Below, in pieces: positions 44,816 through 58,800 of a DNA stretch of 64,000 bases. How positions within the stretch are numbered: position 1 is the first letter of the stretch; each line of letters opens with the position of its first letter. Location of the stretch: the NCBI GenBank assembly GCA_013076295.1, contig RQOL01000618.1, positions 2,728,001 through 2,792,000 of the forward strand. The letters are read 5' to 3'. The position numbers and the translations under genes were made by a program. The notes beneath the pieces are model-generated. The model saw only the letters and a program-made list of their open reading frames with translations. It did not search any database and was not told where the DNA came from. The DNA comes from Sanderia malayensis (Eukaryota > Cnidaria > Scyphozoa > Semaeostomeae > Pelagiidae).

Positions 44816-47800
44816 TTACTTAAAGTTCGCATAGTCACTGAACTTATCAACAAACTTCTTAACTGCATTGTAGCAGAAAAGATAATGATCCTACAACAGA
44901 GAACGGTCCTTAATAAATGAAAGGTGAAGTAAATAAAGATTAAGGCAGGTGAGAGCATGGTAAAACAGCACAATGATCAAATAAAGATAGCAACATCAGG
45001 TTAAATACTAAATGTGGACGGATAAAGCTGCACAAAGACGGTACAGAGATTGTTTAGGAAAAGCATAATAAGGCGTATGTTAACAGTAAAGATGGAATTA
45101 CAAAAACAACAACAACAACATACCAATACTCCAATGATCTGTGGTCTTTGGGTTCTCATCAACCTAACTGTCTGGAAGATATCAACCACCCCTTCTAACT
45201 TCAATCTTTCAATGCAAAATATGATTGAACAAAGACTGCCACTTCTACCACAGCCATCACTAAAAATGGAACAAAGCTTCGTATAATAATCCATCGCTAT
45301 TGCATGCTATTAACTGTGAGATGAGAATGAAAATTCACCTGCAATGTACAGCCACTGATGCGTTGCCAGTCATTTGCTGCGTCCGTTGCAAATGGGCAAT
45401 CAAATCAATCACCAATGATGCATCACTTGGACTTGTGAATCGAGGCCAATCGTAAAACATGAAATGCGTGACGACACGCGATTCTCCAGTCTAAAATAAA
45501 TGCAATTTAATAACACAACAAGTAATACACTTCACTCCTCTTATCACGAAAGACATGTTTCGCGGCTACAACTTTTCCTTCTTATTACATTGAAAATATA
45601 TATACTTCTAGAAGCAAAATTCAAATTAAACATCTCTATAAAGTAAAAATCCAAACGATGAAATGATATACAAATGAATGAATAAATTGGGAATACCTTT
45701 GAATTAGTAACGCGAAATTCTCTTTTCATGAAACCATTCCTTTCCTCTTCGGCAGCAATTTGAACCAAAAGTAAACCGACTGTGGCAGGTTTCGAGCCCG
45801 TAGGCCAATAAGGATAGCAATGTGTCTGAAATATAATATGAAGACATATTTATCACTGGTCGCTTTTGTAGGCTACAAGGTGTCTGGTTCGAGTAGCAGC
45901 TTGATAAGATTGTCACACGGTCTCTAGTTCGAGTAGAGTAAACAAAATAAACATTATGCGAAAAGAGGAACGTTTAGAATGAAGTAGAATAATTACAGAG
46001 TGGGTCTCTTCAGAACTTGTCAGCATAACAATAGAATACACTTCATATTCCCAGATCATGCGCCAGAAATCATCAACTGTGTTTTCTAGTGGCGCTTGGG
46101 TCAATATGAAAGCTTCGCGCTGTTGGTAGCCCTTTGAAAAATCAAGAAAAAATTAATTAGTATAAAGGAAGAATATTTATTAGTGAAAATAATTTCTTTC
46201 AATTGGAGATTATAAGAAGATGGAGAGAATTACATCAACAAAATTAGCATTGATATAGTCAGATCCTTCAACATTGGGATATGGCCAGAGTTTCAATCTT
46301 GTCGACTCAACTGGAAAATCAAGACAAATAAACATTATATTGGTGACAAAATAATCAGATCTTATGTTATAGATTGGTGATTTCATAATCATATGGAGAA
46401 CCTACTTGGTAAAACTGTTGAAAATCGATTCTTATCAGCATTGAGAGGAATTAGTCCAGCTTCATAAATGTGATTTTCTTCCAAATTATAACTCAATCGA
46501 AGAAATTCATCTTCCAGATAGGATTTATTTGTTGCTGGATTTATAAGCTGCAATTGTTGAATTCGAGCAGACAGATCTCGAACATGCATCTCTGTTTCAC
46601 CACAAATAGCAGACTCAAGAATTGCATCGTATATAAAAGCATACTGATATTCGGTCTGCACCATGTAATTCCTTTGACTTCTCACGTGCGTAAGAAATCC
46701 ATGAATATCAACGACTTCTTCGTTCCCTATCTGATCCAGCATTGCATCCAGTGTGATGTATGTACCGGTGCGACCAACTCCAGCACTGAATACAAATATC
46801 AATACTTTAATACCATGTAAAACGTCAAACAATGCAGGCAAAGAAGGTGATAATATGTGGCATCTAGATCAAACCTGCAGTGGCAAATGATGGGTGCTGT
46901 GTTATCTTCTGAGGTGCTTCTTACTCTTCTAACAAAATGTAAAAGTGCAGTAGCATATTGTGGCACGCCATGATCAGGCCATCCCGTGAACTGAAATTGT
47001 GTCACCTTCCTTGGGCTATGTTTCTCCTTTCCGGTTGACTAAATAACAAATTAAGTGCTTCAATTTTAATTCAAATCTTTATATATATGCAGGTCGGAAT
47101 ATCAGCACGCAAAGTATAAAAATAAACCGTCTTATTCTTACCATGACAACAGAAAATGTTCGAATAACATAGTCAGCAACATCAATCTCCTCCTCAGGGG
47201 TAACAGTGATACTACCATACTGTTGGGCATCACCAGTTGGCCAGTACTTTTGACATTTGATCTGAAATTTCATTCAACGAACATCGTATGTCATAACATA
47301 ACATGTAATTAATAAACATGTCAAATGATAAAATATAAAACTACACATTCTTTAAAGAACATACCCTACTCTTTTCTATCAAATTTGTCACCATCACAAT
47401 GACTTGCGAATTCTGTTCCCAAACCATTCTCCAAAAGTCACCAAATGACGCAGCTACGGGACCTACAAATCCACTCGCATATAAACAACTGCATATTTTG
47501 CATTCAGCCTATTGTTCAAACACAACGGGCTATTGTTTCTTTAACCTCTTTGAGAAGAAATCTCAGCCCTAAAGGTTCTCATATGCGTGTGTTTAATTGA
47601 ATATAAATACTATGATTACATAAAACACTAGGCTGTAACTAAATTAATCCATGGTTACTAAACCTGTAAACAGGTGTGGAATCAGGTTAATTCATAGACA
47701 TAAACATACCTTGTGTTGCAATGAATTTCTTTTTCTTGTTATAGCCCTGAAATCAAGAAGACGTATAATGTAATAAAAAGGAGACATTTTGCATGAAACA

Positions 47801-50800
47801 TTGCAAAATGAACGTAAATATAACTCACATCAACATAGTTTGCATTGATATAATCAGATCCAGGGATATTCTCAATGTAACTCAGAATGACTCTACTATG
47901 ATCGTCTGCAATACAAATTAATTAATCAGCATCATAAGTTCATTATTACTACGCAGCTGGTCAATATTGTAATAAAGGTGGTCAAGCAGTAGTACAATAG
48001 AGTTACACAGCTCTATTAGAAATTTAACAGAAGAGAAGAACAGTGATTATGCTAATTATGCTAATTATGATGATTAACTTACATGCCAAGATGTTTGCAT
48101 AACGATTTTTGCATTTATTTTCTGGTCTTTCGCTGATCTCAGCAGTCACTTCTGCCTCACGTCTAATGCTCTAAAAATATCAAAAGCACAATAATACACA
48201 TTACAAATGGAAAACACACTATTCTGGATTAAGATTCAGAGCATTACATATTAATTTTGTTACGCAGCAAGCTGCTGGCGTTGTCAACTTTGTATTATAT
48301 ATTTCATACACTAGTACTCATTATTACAAAAGTGATTAATATAAATTTATAAACCTTGAATTCTTGGATGAATCCAGCGTCCTTATTAGCATGGTGTCGA
48401 TCGCAAACGTCTTTCAACTCAGCTATGCTTACTGGACGACTTGAAATAAAAGTTCTTTGTTCGGCTAATTTTTCTTCAATGCTGTTATCTGAAAAAGATA
48501 CAGAATAACTCAGACATTTGCTGCAGGCAATGCAATGTCGTAATAGAAATATTTGGATTGTAGATTGGAAAACATGAAGGAAAACTGACCATTTGAAATT
48601 CGAATATTTCCATTAGTGGTAACAACATCTGGCACTGCTTCGTCACTGGCTGGAGGTATCAATCGAGCATCAGGTGATGAGAGTGGATCAGATTGTTGGG
48701 TCTCACTCATAATCGCAGCTTTCTTTTGCAACCTTTGTTTTCTGTCACAAAGCAGCGAAAGTTAGTTATTATTTACAGTAAATCTTGAGAGAAAACGTTG
48801 GTAGACAATTTGATTTGAGAAAAAAGAAGATCAACATTGAGGACAGTGGAAATTCCGTACCTGGCAATAAATAATATCAAAATGATCAATAATGCCAATA
48901 TGATGAGAAATGAAAATATTCCTCCAATGATTGGCCCAGCAGATATTTCGTCATCAGGTTGGTTACGAGGCCCTATAATAATAATAATAATGATAATTCT
49001 AATTTACACAACGATTAAGATTCAGAAGTTGTATTTGTAGCATGAAATCCCACTTACCCGCAACATGAGTAGCAATCGTTGATGTTTCAAGGGGAACAGT
49101 TCGAGTACCACCACCCGTTAACGTGAATGCTTGTACCTTTTCATAAACATAATTAAACATCAATATATAACATGTTATTGTACATGAGATATCGCACATA
49201 AGCAAAGTAATGAATATTATTCATTTACCATCAATGTATATTTAGTAGATTCCTTCAAATTAGTAATTTGATGTCTGAAGGTTTGGTTGGTTAGGTCATA
49301 GTTGATTTTCATTTTGTATTGCTTGGTGGAATTTTCATAGAAAACTATGAAATGGGTCAACACTCCATTGATTGAACTTGGCATCTGCCAACTTAGTGAC
49401 AAAGAATTAGAGGTCCGATGTGTCACTTTCATGTCTTTTGGCATGGATGGTACTGCAAAGAAGAAGAACAACTCGATGCTTTAATCATCCTTATAAAAAT
49501 ACAATAACAATCCTTTGTTCATAAGCATCGTTATATGCAGTCAAACTTCTACATGTCGATTTTTTGGACTGAATTCAAAGCTAACAATCTGTGAGGCATT
49601 GTAAAGCTAATTTTAGCGTTTCCTATCAAACTTAAGCATCTTTGTTTTGTTGCAAATTCACGTTCGCTGATTAACTGTTGTTGAAGTCGCTTTCATCATT
49701 CTGTCGCAATAATTATTCTGCAAAGTTTCAGCTGAATAATATGAATTTTGGGTGCGTTTTGAGAAAACCTGTTTCATCTATCTTATAAAACAATTCTTCA
49801 GGGCTAGCCCAATTTGTGAAAACCTGCTTGCTCTTCTTCGTCGCTTCTACAACACTTTCAGCGGTAAAGGCGTTTGGGGGGACCCATCCCTTACGCGTCG
49901 CGAGCCTAAACTATGAAGATTAAATCAATGGAAATGAGAAAAACAAAAATTCCAACCTCCTTCAGGTGTAGTGAAAAATACTTCACTCGAATATGTTCCC
50001 CATTTTCTTTCATAACCAGCGGCTTCTCGTATTTGAATTTTATGATCAGTAAATGCTTTCAATTTGTCATTCAATGAATTTCCAATGATACGATTTCTTT
50101 TTTCAGGGTTATTAACAAACAATTCACTTCGCTGCAGCCATTTTCCATGAACTTTCCAACTCAGTTTGGCTTGCAGTGTGCTAATTGGACCGTAGATGAA
50201 CTCGGGACTATTCCAAGTCACCCTTACCCTATGAGCATCAAGTACTTCCACGGAAACATTTCTCGGAGCTGAAGGGGCTACAAAATAAAACAACATTCTT
50301 TAATCATGAATAAACGTTCATTTACCTTTATAATAACATTATTTACCATGTTGCCATAAGTTTGTAAGACTATTAATTGATGTGAATATTCGAAGATACA
50401 AAGTTGTTCAACAGATGAATATTAAAAAGCAGAAAATGTGACAATATAATTTTACCTTCATTGGCAGTCATTGCAGAGATTGGTTGAGTCCATTTACCAG
50501 GTGATATTGTAATGGCTCTTACTTGAATTGCATATTCATGGTATGGCTTCAGTTCTTTTAATGTCAACTGTAAAATGTCCTTATCAACCACTTTTTTATC
50601 TGCTGTGTCAACATCAAATGTCTTGTAAGAACCATAAGCAATTTCGTAATTTCTTAAAAAAATAATGCAGCTATAAATAAACACATTGAATGTTGCAATG
50701 AGTGATAATCACTAAAAGATAAAAAGTTGCCTTGGACTACCTTATAACTCCATTCTTTTCAAGTGGTGGAGACCAAGAAATGGTTATTTGTTTTTCAAGA

Positions 50801-53729
50801 GAAGAGTCATGCTCTCCTTGACGGAAACTTAAAGGAGCAGATGGAGCTGAAAACAGAAAAAAATATCATAGGGAAATATTTTATATAGACATAGGATAAG
50901 CAAATTTAAGAAGTGCAATAATTTGATGAAGAGAATCCTGTAAACCTACCATCTTCTAGCGTTTGAGCATTCAATCTAAATGGTGCACTTTTGAGCAATT
51001 GATTTTTTACTTTCATCAAAAATGAATACGACGTATACGGCTGAAGGGCAGTAAATGTTGTATTAGTCAAGTTAATTGGAAACTTTGATACTTTGCTACC
51101 AGAAGGACTTATGACTTCAATGATAACACTTGTCAGATCTCCGCCACCTTTATTCAGTGGTAAAACCCACTGTATAGATACTGATCTTGCAGTTTTCCTT
51201 GCAATAGATGCTGATATTTTACCAGGTTTTCCTAGAAAGACAACAACAAGCTTCAAGTTTTGCTTTTCACAGTACATGCAAACAGCACATAATCAATGGA
51301 TACAAGCAAACACATAAATTAACAGCAAAGATATTCTTACCAAGCTTTTTCAACATGACGGAGTGAGGTTTTGAGGTACCGACAATGTTTATTGCAAAGC
51401 ATTGGTATGAAACATCAAGCTGTGATTCTGTTGGGTTAATCACTGAAAATATTTCAGTGAAGGAGACAGTTGAGTTTTGTGTGTTCTTCCATTGGTAGGT
51501 TGGTTTGGGTTGTCCATTTGCAACACATTTTAATTTTACTGCCAATGGATTGCCAACATACGAGTATACAACACCTGATGACTTTAAAACATCAATTTCT
51601 GGAATATCTAAAATGAAAATAGTGGGGTGGTTACCCCAATTAGTCCATAGCATGCACAGTAAAAACCCACATTTTTACATAAAGCCTATGTTGAGTCTAG
51701 GTAAGGAAATAAATTTTCAGAAATTTTTCTCGAGATAAGTGGTCTAAAGTTACATTTAAATTGGTAAGCTTTCCAAACAATTTTGAATTGAAGTAGAACA
51801 ATGAATTGAATTTTCCTGAGAAATAATGAGATTTCAGGCTGTAGGTTCTTAAAAGTGGGTGGTTCTTAAATGCGGGTTTTTACTCTAATTAGTGACTCTT
51901 CCATGATTTTGGCACTCTGGCTCAATAATGTCTGACAAAACAGCAGTAATTGGACAGACAACTTTAATAGAAAACAATAAACAGGTAAAGATAAACATTT
52001 AAAATAACTACTTACAATTAACAATAATATTTGTTGTTGCTGTTACTTCTCCAGCAATATTTGATGCTTTACACATATAGTTACCAGCATCTGTTCTATT
52101 TATTGCCTCAAATGTCAAAGACTGAGTTTGTAGTGCAGATGATAACTGTGTCCCTGAAACCTGATTGATCCATACAACTTTGGGTGCGGGTTTCCCTGTA
52201 GCAGAACATTTCAAAACAACTTTTCCACCTTCATTGTGCTCTGATATTTTTGTCAACACATGCGTAAAGTGGGGCTCCTCTGCAAAAGATACATGCATAT
52301 TGTATTCAAAGCTATTAATCAGGACAGATATTTTATGGTCTAATCAAGACCAGAAGACAGAATATAGATTTTTCAAGTCACTTACCAACAATTGTCAGCT
52401 TTTTTACAGACTTATCCAAAACCTTTGTTGCAGTCTCAGTTAACAACTTATATTTTTTGCCATCATCAGTTTCTGTGACTTCTTTAAGAAAAAATGAAAA
52501 AATCCTTTTTTTCTCATCAATTCTAAATGAGATCCGTGTTTTCAAATCCTCCGGTAATTTGGGATTCTGTTTCAATTGTTCTCCTTGTTTTCGACGTGCA
52601 ATGATCATTTTGTTTGATTCTTGTACTAGTGAAATATCAGCATCGGGCTCAAATGACCATGTAAAATTTGCAGTCCCCTTTAGTTTCACTTGTACTAATT
52701 CTTCTCCTACAAACAAAAATAATGAAATAAACAAAATGGGCAAATAGCAAGTATGATACAGGGATTAGGAATATATATGCTTACATCCTGAAATTCTACA
52801 CTTGTGTAACTGAATGGAAGCAATTGCTGGCTTTATATATATAGTTTATATGAAGTAGTATGAAGTTACAAACTTGTGTCTTGTTGAAGCAGTCAACTCA
52901 TAGTAGATGTTTGATTTTGTTTGACATTAGACATGGTGTGGTTAAGATTTAATTATCAATTGGACTTCAATTGGGATTTGAAATTTTCATATAGCATTGA
53001 TTGTATTATAATGTTGGATATTTATCTGGAAAGCTTTTGTGAACTATAAAACTAAATCTAAAACTTCATGTCTGAAATTTAGTTTGGGAATCCAGAGATG
53101 ACAGCAACATCAAATGCATACAGAAATAAAAATAACTTGGAGTTATTACAAACGAATAAAATTTCACTCTTCTTGTGTATGGAAAAACTGTAAAATCCTC
53201 GAGACGAGAAAAATCTGAATAGATTTATCAACTTTTGGGGTTATAATATCTTCTTTTAGGCAAAATAGTTATTTAAGGGAGTATGTATAAATATATTGTC
53301 AGGTTATTCAAAGTTGGATCTGGGCGTTTTGAAATGTTATATATTCTACATTAATTATTGTTTTTCAAATGTGCGATGTAAATACATTATTGTTGTTTTC
53401 ATCAAATTCCTTACAGCATAAAGCATGTCGAGAAACTTTATTCTGTTCATTATTGACACAAACTTTCTTGCTTAAACAATTATAGACATGACACAGGAAC
53501 ACTTTGTTGGTAAACTAAGATATTATGCCGAGCAGATACATAGCATTTTAGCAGCAGATACCAACTGAATATTTTATAACATTAATTTTTTATGAATCAC
53601 TAAAAATGAAAAATATCACAGCCTACCTGAATCTAAAGCTCCATGGCTGCAATGAATTATCACCAAAAACAGCAGAAATAAATACATATTTATTCTCGAT
53701 GCCTGTTGCTCAAAATCTTTTTTCCACAT
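44816..53729 (-). CDS. Receptor-type protein tyrosine phosphatase (3 Ig, 4 FN3, tandem PTP domains)
   Basis: 26 exons give 1409 residues: 53627-53729, 52386-52706, 52016-52279, 51341-51607, 50950-51231, 50741-50846, 50456-50652, 49957-50277, 49229-49452, 49058-49136, 48861-48972, 48590-48741, 48355-48488, 48083-48170, 47829-47905, 47710-47746, 47365-47462, 47142-47261, 46875-47038, 46406-46785, 46234-46310, 45997-46131, 45697-45825, 45339-45490, 45124-45259, 44816-44890. All phases agree. Order: signal peptide ([13 protein letters not shown]), three Ig domains (about 36-318), four FN3 (319-720), a membrane span ([19 protein letters not shown], about 733-757), D1 and D2. D1 is intact: [29 protein letters not shown] (Asp1016), [10 protein letters not shown] (Cys1048) and QTEYQY. 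D2 keeps Cys1339 in [10 protein letters not shown] but has WPR instead of WPD. The layout matches LAR-type (R2A) receptors, which act in cell adhesion and dephosphorylate phosphotyrosine. An upstream Met choice (53729 rather than the Met 14 codons later) is uncertain. Confidence 0.95.
51662..51880. mobile_element. TA-flanked MITE in a phosphatase intron
   Basis: The ends are AAAACCCACATTT and its near complement AAATGCGGGTTTT, flanked by TA (51660-51661 and 51881-51882). The 219-bp interior is non-coding and includes TTACATAAA and repeated GGTTCTTAAA. It lies in the intron between the exons for the second and third Ig domains. Confidence 0.7.
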
Positions 53730-55867
53730 ACTGCTGCTTGCGTCTTTATTTGATTAAATAATAAGTAATAATTCAATCCACAGCATAATGTTTATCGCGA
53801 AAATTCCACAACTGTCTGTTCGAGTTCACTTTTACTTCTGCACGCGAGTAGAAGGTGTTTAAAATGACTTTTCTCAGTACTAAAAAAGACTTCAAGTTAA
53901 CCCAATATTCACACACAGCTTTCCATATGCTACAAGTATTTAATTCAAGCCAAATTATTGAAAAACTTCAATTAAAATAAAATCGTAGCTGCCTTATTCC
54001 TCTCCACACGCCTACGAGTTCATTATATTCGATCGAATTCGATTCGGTAAACGCATGCGCAAACACTCGTCTTATTTGCATAATCCAAACAAATCCTTGT
54101 ACTTTGTTTTGATTGGCTGGACACTTTCCTCTCGAGAACAATTAATTTGAGAGTCATTAGTAGCAAGATAAAATGAAATTAAATGCGAGAATAAAACAAT
54201 ATATCTTCTTCTCTACGGCTTTTAAACAAGCATATTTACAACTCAACAACAAAACCTATCATCCTGGTCTTCGCTTGATTGAGAATGGACCAGTGTTCAT
54301 AATTATTATAACTAGTATAATACTATGATGTTGGTCGGTTTGCTTGCAGACGATAATATCTTAGTCCAATTCGCGTTTTTCATACTCATGTCATTTGAAT
54401 TTAGCTTTTTAAGCCCATGATTCAATAATAATCGTGTGAATAAATTAGATTTAAATAACAATACATTTCCTGTAGTTCTTTTGAAATCCTTTTCAAGATG
54501 GATTTTAAGCAGTGATGCCTTATTATTATCATCAGCTCAACAACATGAAAGTGAAAGGAAGAGAACACGCAGGAAATCACCTGAATTTCCTAATGATCTG
54601 AAAGTCATTTGGTAACAAGAGGAAAAGACACAATAAGCTCAATCCATTCTGTCTTGAGTCATCTTTGCTGAGTTATTCTGACTCCTTCCTTTAACATTTC
54701 CTCAGTTGTTTTCCTGTTTTAAGCCCATTACGAAAGTTGGAGGGAATCAAATCCATGATCGAACTTAATCTGGATTGATAGGAGCCAGGACACCATTGCG
54801 GGGCGAGCCACGATAGTTTCGAAGTTGGGTGCCAATGGTCCATTACATCACGTTAATTCAAATGAGTATTGAGTTCTGGATATAGAGGTGGGAGGACCAG
54901 AAGTTGATCTGGATGATAAGACAGTGTAGCTAACATGAGTTTCAAGTTTAAAATAGGAATTCAATTTGTTTAATAGCAAGTTGTCGTGACCATTTCAAAT
55001 GAAAACAATGTCAAATCACTCCACATGCAGTTTGGTTCATTCATATTTTAATAATCCATTTTGTCATGGCAATTCAAAGTTGAAAGCATAAGCACTGAGA
55101 AAAATTACTTTCAAAATATATTATTTACGAAGCTGTATAGTGCCAGAGATTAATCATATAACTGATCTCACTAATGACCATGTTCAATTATTAATAAATG
55201 TGAGCTTTCGTTTCTGCAAACAAACATTTGTATCTATGGATGGGTTGTAAACTTCGTGATCTAATTGCAAAGGTTTTCATGACAAGGATTTGTTGGGTCT
55301 TTCTCCAATCTCGTAAAACGACAAGAATGCTCCACCGCAAAGCATCTGAGGCTTATAAGACAAAGATTTTCAGAGACAGACAAGTGATGTTTTATGCATC
55401 ATATGCTGATATACTTTGCATATATCTATTTAATTAAAGTGCTTCTCTTTTCAACCAATTGCCTCGCAAGTCAAAATGCAAATATGTAAAACCGAGGAAG
55501 TTATAAAAAGTTATAAAAAAGCTGACATGTAATTGACATTATAAAAAAAGCTATCTCCAACAAAGCTATTAACTTATAAAACAAACTACACTAAATTGGC
55601 AAATAAGTATCAAATCAAAGTCTTGAGCAATGAGATGAAATTGCACGCTAAAGTGGAGGGGACAAAAGGGAGTGGTTACCCTTTTATAAACTAGTATCTA
55701 GGCTTCACTTGCTTCATTTGACAAATTGAAAACAATACATAAAAACCCCTCACCTTTGATAACAATACCTGATCTAGCCCGTATAAACTATGCATAAATA
55801 ATGTGCGAGTATCCTATACTTTGAGGGACAAAATATAAGATACGTTTTTCAGCATTGAAGACATCAC
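53730..55867. other. Intergenic between the two receptor genes
   Basis: About 2.1 kb that should hold the phosphatase promoter and the 3' untranslated region of the upstream receptor. A 69-codon open frame at 55228-55437 has no recognisable content. No repeat with clear ends was found. Confidence 0.45.
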
Positions 55868-58800
55868 TTACAAATTTGAAATGGCTAACCTCTCTCTCAT
55901 GTCACTTTTAGAATATGGATACGAGTCTAGAGGCACTGGGTCGTCTGAATCCCCATCCAGGAGAAATGGATCGACTTTTTTGCCGCCATCGCCACCACGG
56001 TCACTCACGCCATAATGTTTCCTGTAGCCTCTCTTTCGGAATGAATTCACTTTGTAGGCCAGAATAACAACACATAAAAGCAGGATTAATGCAATAGCAG
56101 CCACGATGAAGAAGCCAGCATAATAGAAACGAGGCACGGTGCTTGCATTATCAGCTAAAAAAACAACAGGGTCAAAATGGAGTTAATTCTTCGACATCAT
56201 TAAATCATCGGTGGGTGGGGATAGAGTTTAGAAACTAAAACGAGTGTCGGAAAACGAAAAGTCCCGGTACGCCGGGGATCTACTTTCTCTTGCAAAATGA
56301 GCAAATGAATGGGTGAATAAAATGCGAACCTGCTTTCTGTTTGTCTGTTTTGTGGTTAGTTTCACTAGTCGTCGGTTGAACTGCTTCAGTTCCTTTTTTT
56401 GTTGTGTCATCATCTTTCGATGATGAAGTAGGTTTCGAAGCTCTAGACGTCACAACAGTCGGTTGGGTGGCGGCGGGAGTAGTAGCTGCATCAATTTGTA
56501 CAACTACTGGCTCTGAATATGGCCCAAGGCCAAATTCAGAATACTGTGCAACTTCTATGGTGCACATGACTACTGTTTCAGATAATTGTACAGAAAATGC
56601 GTTAGCATTCTTTCCAGTTGTGTACACTTTGGGTTTAATATTGGTGCTCCTTCGCACTGGATTCTTCGTCATTATTTCAGTGACTCTGATCTTGTAGCCA
56701 TCAACAGGACCAGTGACCTCATTTTGCAATTCCCACTTGATATTGACCATATTTGGTGATACAAAAGATGCTTCCACGTTCTTCGGCTTCAAACTTGGTC
56801 CTATGATCAAAGAGTTTTCTCTTACTATCAAAAGAATTCCTACCCTCATTTTCATATCACAGTTAATAAAAGTAACATCTTACTTTCTGCCTTTGTTTCA
56901 ACAACAATTGATTTTTGAGGCCCACTCTCTTTGATTCCATCGACAAGATTATAAGCTTGAACATCGATATTGTACTTCGACCAGGGTTGAAGTCCAGTAA
57001 TATTCATTAATTGTCTGCTACCATAATACTTCATTACTTCATTCTCAGCCACTGTATTTGGTCCAAAATGAGTTCGTTTTATTTTCACAAGATAACCATC
57101 AATTGGTCCATTTCTTTTATTGGCGTCAGGAGGCTGAAATACAAATGAATAAAATGAAATATAAAATAAAAAATTGCCTGCTTGTTATATCACAACTACC
57201 ACCATTTGTGTTTTTGGCAAACCTCAAATGGTGGTAGATACTCTCTTATCTTATCGAGTATTGAAAATACTTATGAGCTATATTAAACAATTAAATCTTC
57301 AAAATTTCAAAAGAAACCATCTACATAGTGGACTTTTCCACGGAAAAAATGTAAGGCCTGGTTCAGACGTCGAGCCAGAGTCGCGCCGCGCCAAGGAAAT
57401 TCCTTCTAGCACGGCAGTGGCGCGACAATGGCTCGACGTCTGAATCGCGCCACAATTCTAGCTCGAGCTAAATATCTGGCTCGGCAGATTTTGCCGTGCC
57501 GCACGGCAGTGGCTCGGCAACGGTTCGGCACTGATTCAGACGTCGAGCCAATGCCGTGCCAGAATCAATTTTTTGATCTCTCTCTCTTTGCTCACTTCAA
57601 ACTCGACAACACTATCTGCCTCGATTTCAAACTCGAAAGAAAATTCTGCTCTTGCTCCTGGCTCGACATTTGGCTCGACATATGAATCAACTGTCGCGCT
57701 CAGGTCGCACTGATGCCGTGCCGAAATAAATTTAGCGCGGCGCGACTCTGGCTCGACGTCTGAACCAGGCCTAACTTTTCACTAATAAACCCTTAGAAAG
57801 AGCTTTCTCCAAGTTTTTCTATAAATATACTTTTTTTAAAGAATTCTTTCAAAACAGTATAAGCTATTAATTTACCTTGCATTGAAGAATAGCTGACTTG
57901 CTAGCATGAAAAATCATAAGTAATTCTAATGGAGGTCCAGTTGGTTCTGAAAAGATGCGATAAAGATAAGATTTTTTGAATCAGCGTACAGTTAACTTTA
58001 CAACCTACATAGATATAATGCTAAACTGAATTGATGGGATAACAACAGATAAGAACGGTCAAACTTACTTGTTTTCAACGTTACAAAAGTAATTTCTTTG
58101 CTGCTAAGGTGTTTCACAATTCCAGGTATTTTGTTAGGTCCAACTGTGATCTGTACTTTATACGATGCGAATGCTTCAAGTTTGGTTATCAGCCTCCATC
58201 TCGTGTCCAAAGATATCAAGACGAATGTGATGTCATTGGAAGGAGATGTCAACCAGAACAGAGCCCTGATGGAAACAGGATACACTGGCCTCGGTTGCAG
58301 TTCATATGAAACATTCACAGAATTAACCCCAACGCTCTCCACCTTCAAATTCACAGCAGACACGGGTTTTCCTGAAAAAACACCACTCAATTGAAAAGAC
58401 TTCTAGTGATTTTCAACAACATTTGAAAAAACTTTGGCTCTGTCACCAACAAAACAACTGATAATGAATGAAACTAGGCAAGCAAAACGCACACTATAGG
58501 TACCCAGGGTACACGTGACACTCAAATTGCACTCACCGAAATTGTAAGAAATCGTCCCAGTTGACACCGTGTGCAATGAATTGCCTTGCGCATGTTTGGC
58601 AATGCATTTGTATTCTTCTGCGCATGTTGTCAACTGCGGACTTTGGCTCACTTTGCATGTCATCATCTCTCTGATGTAGTCAAAATTATAATTCAACGTG
58701 ACAACAGATTCCTTTGCTACATAAAATGATCGAATATCATTGGATGTTTGTTTATCTGAGATCACGTGGTTATGGCCTGATTTGACTTTGGCATATGCAC

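Noticed and set aside
55228..55437. 69-codon plus-strand open frame
   Set aside because: No domain, splice or promoter signal; it is short enough to be chance.
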